Source of the DNA: Nanobdellota archaeon
GTDB taxonomy: Archaea; Nanobdellota; Nanobdellia; SCGC-AAA011-G17; GW2011-AR17
Reading direction: 5' to 3'
NCBI GenBank assembly: GCA_030018575.1
Contig: JASEIA010000090.1
Span: 1-5,599, forward strand
DNA: 5,599 nucleotides
Shown: piece after piece, positions 4,810-5,599 of the stretch
How the letters are laid out: each line of letters begins with the position of its first letter
How positions within the stretch are numbered: the stretch's first letter is position 1
Translations under genes and position numbers: made by a program
The notes under the pieces: generated by a model
What the model saw: the letters and a program-made list of their open reading frames with translations, nothing else
Databases searched by the model: none
What the model was told of the DNA's origin: nothing

Positions 4810-4824
4810 GCCTCTTTCCGAGGC
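4810..4824 (-). other. Hairpin at the predicted 5' end of the thioredoxin mRNA
   Basis: On the minus strand GCCTC-GGAAA-GAGGC forms a 5-bp stem with a 5-base purine loop. Transcription from the TATA box at 4846-4853 is expected to begin near 4823, so the stem would sit at the extreme 5' end of the mRNA, some 20 bases before the start codon. Stems at 5' ends can protect transcripts from exonucleases or modulate translation. The stem is seen; its position on the RNA is predicted. Confidence 0.35.
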
Positions 4825-4845
4825 AAAGCTGTTATTTTCTCGTCC

Positions 4846-4853
4846 TATATAAA
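4846..4853 (-). promoter_or_regulatory. TATA box of the thioredoxin gene
   Basis: On the minus strand this reads TTTATATA, close to the archaeal consensus, preceded by GCAAAC as a good BRE candidate. It lies in the 77-base gap between the deoxyribosyltransferase-like gene and the thioredoxin gene and gives a predicted leader of about 34 bases. This separates the thioredoxin unit from the upstream coupled pair. Confidence 0.6.
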
Positions 4854-4866
4854 GTTTGCGTAAAAT

Positions 4867-5379
4867 TCAATGCCTCACATACGCAAGCCTTACCGCCTGC
4901 TCGCAGGTTTCTTCAAGGGAATTGCAAATAGGGACCTCAGGGCAGTCCTGCATGAACCTTCTTCTTATGTATTTTGCGCCTGTAAATCCGTCCTCAATGC
5001 CGATGACAATGTTTGCCTTGTTAAACTCGTGCCTCATTTTCCATTCGGCAATCTCAAACCTGCTTGTCTGTGCATATGCCCTTGAGCAGTCGTGAGATGA
5101 TTCTTTTGCCAGCCAGAACAGGACACAGCCGTTTTCCCCTGCTTTTCTCAGGTGGAATGTTTCCCAGTCAACCTGCTCATTGTACATGTCTGTTGTAAAA
5201 TCGCCCTTTTTTTCAATGTTTCTCCTCGGGTTTGCAATGGTGATTTTGGGGTCAAGCGCCTGTATTAACTTTATTGCTTCTTCCTGCCACGGATGAACTC
5301 CCTGTATGGGCCCTGCAAGAAAAATGACAGGAGAATCAATATTTTCAAGATAGTTTGGGGCATATATTGCATTAGTCAT
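4867..5379 (-). CDS. Nucleoside 2-deoxyribosyltransferase-like protein
   Basis: A 170-residue cytoplasmic protein of the nucleoside 2-deoxyribosyltransferase superfamily (PF15891-like), which cleaves or exchanges the N-glycosidic bond of (deoxy)nucleosides or nucleotides. IFLAGPIQG (19-27) is the family's N-terminal strand and glycine loop. QVDWE (69-73) gives an acidic substrate-binding position, and SRFEIAEW (106-113) supplies the likely catalytic glutamate, E109 or E112. GFTGAKYI (131-138) is the C-terminal conserved block. The length is normal for the family. The ATG at 5379 is preceded by GAGGG with a 6-base gap and overlaps the phosphoesterase stop (ATGA), so translation is coupled. Pairing with a phosphoesterase suggests salvage or clean-up of damaged or signalling nucleotides; the exact substrate cannot be read from the sequence. 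A T4 run follows its stop, but no hairpin. Confidence 0.85.
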   Translation of the reverse strand: MTNAIYAPNYLENIDSPVIFLAGPIQGVHPWQEEAIKLIQALDPKITIANPRRNIEKKGDFTTDMYNEQVDWETFHLRKAGENGCVLFWLAKESSHDCSRAYAQTSRFEIAEWKMRHEFNKANIVIGIEDGFTGAKYIRRRFMQDCPEVPICNSLEETCEQAVRLAYVRH

Positions 5380-5599
5380 TTTCTGCCCTCACAGCAAACA
5401 AAGACATTCGCATCATAATACCCTTTTGCTATTGCATTATGGACAAATAATATCTCTGCTTCTGATACAGGCCTGAAATGCCAAGCGTCCGCCCCTACAT
5501 TCACCATATTTGGCTTTACTTTCCACAAGCTGTGTATATGCCCCACAATGTTAAATTTATCAGGAACATGATTTACAGGGTAATGGTTGAGATAGCATT
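5376..5599 (-). CDS. Metallophosphoesterase, calcineurin-like (COG4186-like), C-terminal part
   Basis: The last 73 residues of a protein that runs off the right edge; its first complete codon here is at 5597. The fragment contains NHYP, then IVGHIHSLW, the GHxH motif whose histidines bind the di-metal centre of calcineurin-like phosphoesterases. NVGADAWHFRPVS follows, a block typical of the small predicted phosphoesterases grouped as COG4186. The N-terminal DxH and GNHD motifs must lie outside the window. Its TGA overlaps the next gene's ATG by four bases, so the two are made from one mRNA. The family is clear from the motifs; the substrate is unknown, possibly a cyclic or modified nucleotide given its neighbour. 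Confidence 0.82.
   Translation of the reverse strand, partial: CYLNHYPVNHVPDKFNIVGHIHSLWKVKPNMVNVGADAWHFRPVSEAEILFVHNAIAKGYYDANVFVCCEGRK

Noticed and set aside
4353..4931. A 192-codon plus-strand open frame across the thioredoxin gene and the end of the deoxyribosyltransferase-like gene.
   Set aside because: It lies antisense to two genes with clear family motifs, spans their promoter gap, and its translation shows no recognisable domain.

Overview
The window looks archaeal, most likely from a small-genome DPANN-type lineage (Woesearchaeota/Pacearchaeota-like). This is inferred from archaeal TATA boxes placed about 26 bases before starts, two probably leaderless genes, GGAGG-type ribosome binding sites on other genes, and a COG2108-type radical SAM gene. 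No rRNA, tRNA or CRISPR array is visible and the exact taxon cannot be fixed. The DNA is AT-rich and densely coding, apart from a noticeably GC-richer thioredoxin gene.

Layout. Bases 1-154 hold no gene. They contain an 11-bp inverted repeat flanking a TATA box and a strong hairpin just past the stop of the first gene. Bases 155-1297 (minus) encode an uncharacterised radical SAM protein. Bases 1298-1464 are a divergent promoter region: a minus TATA box for the radical SAM gene and a plus TATA box embedded in a cluster of GTAA/TTAC half-sites. Bases 1465-2542 (plus) are a two-gene nucleotidyltransferase/HEPN module of toxin-antitoxin or defence type. The nucleotidyltransferase carries an N-terminal helix-turn-helix, and its HEPN partner lacks the usual RX4-6H ribonuclease motif. 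Bases 2556-2867 (minus) hold the C-terminal half of a PIN-domain protein, probably a decayed toxin. Bases 3020-3568 (plus) encode a four-helix membrane protein whose 3' end carries a 30-bp direct repeat with a 32-bp period that changes its reading frame.

The right third is minus strand. A metallophosphoesterase (partial at the right edge) is translationally coupled by an ATGA overlap to a nucleoside 2-deoxyribosyltransferase-like protein, suggesting nucleotide metabolism or clean-up. A separate promoter, whose predicted transcript begins with a short hairpin, drives an exported thioredoxin-like protein. A transglutaminase-like cysteine protein follows and may be co-transcribed. It converges on the membrane protein gene at a compact inverted repeat that contains both stop codons.

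The most interesting part is the nucleotidyltransferase/HEPN module: a possible self-regulating pair with a dense operator and a non-canonical HEPN partner, next to a PIN remnant. The radical SAM protein, with CX5CX2C spacing and extra cysteines, is the second point of interest.
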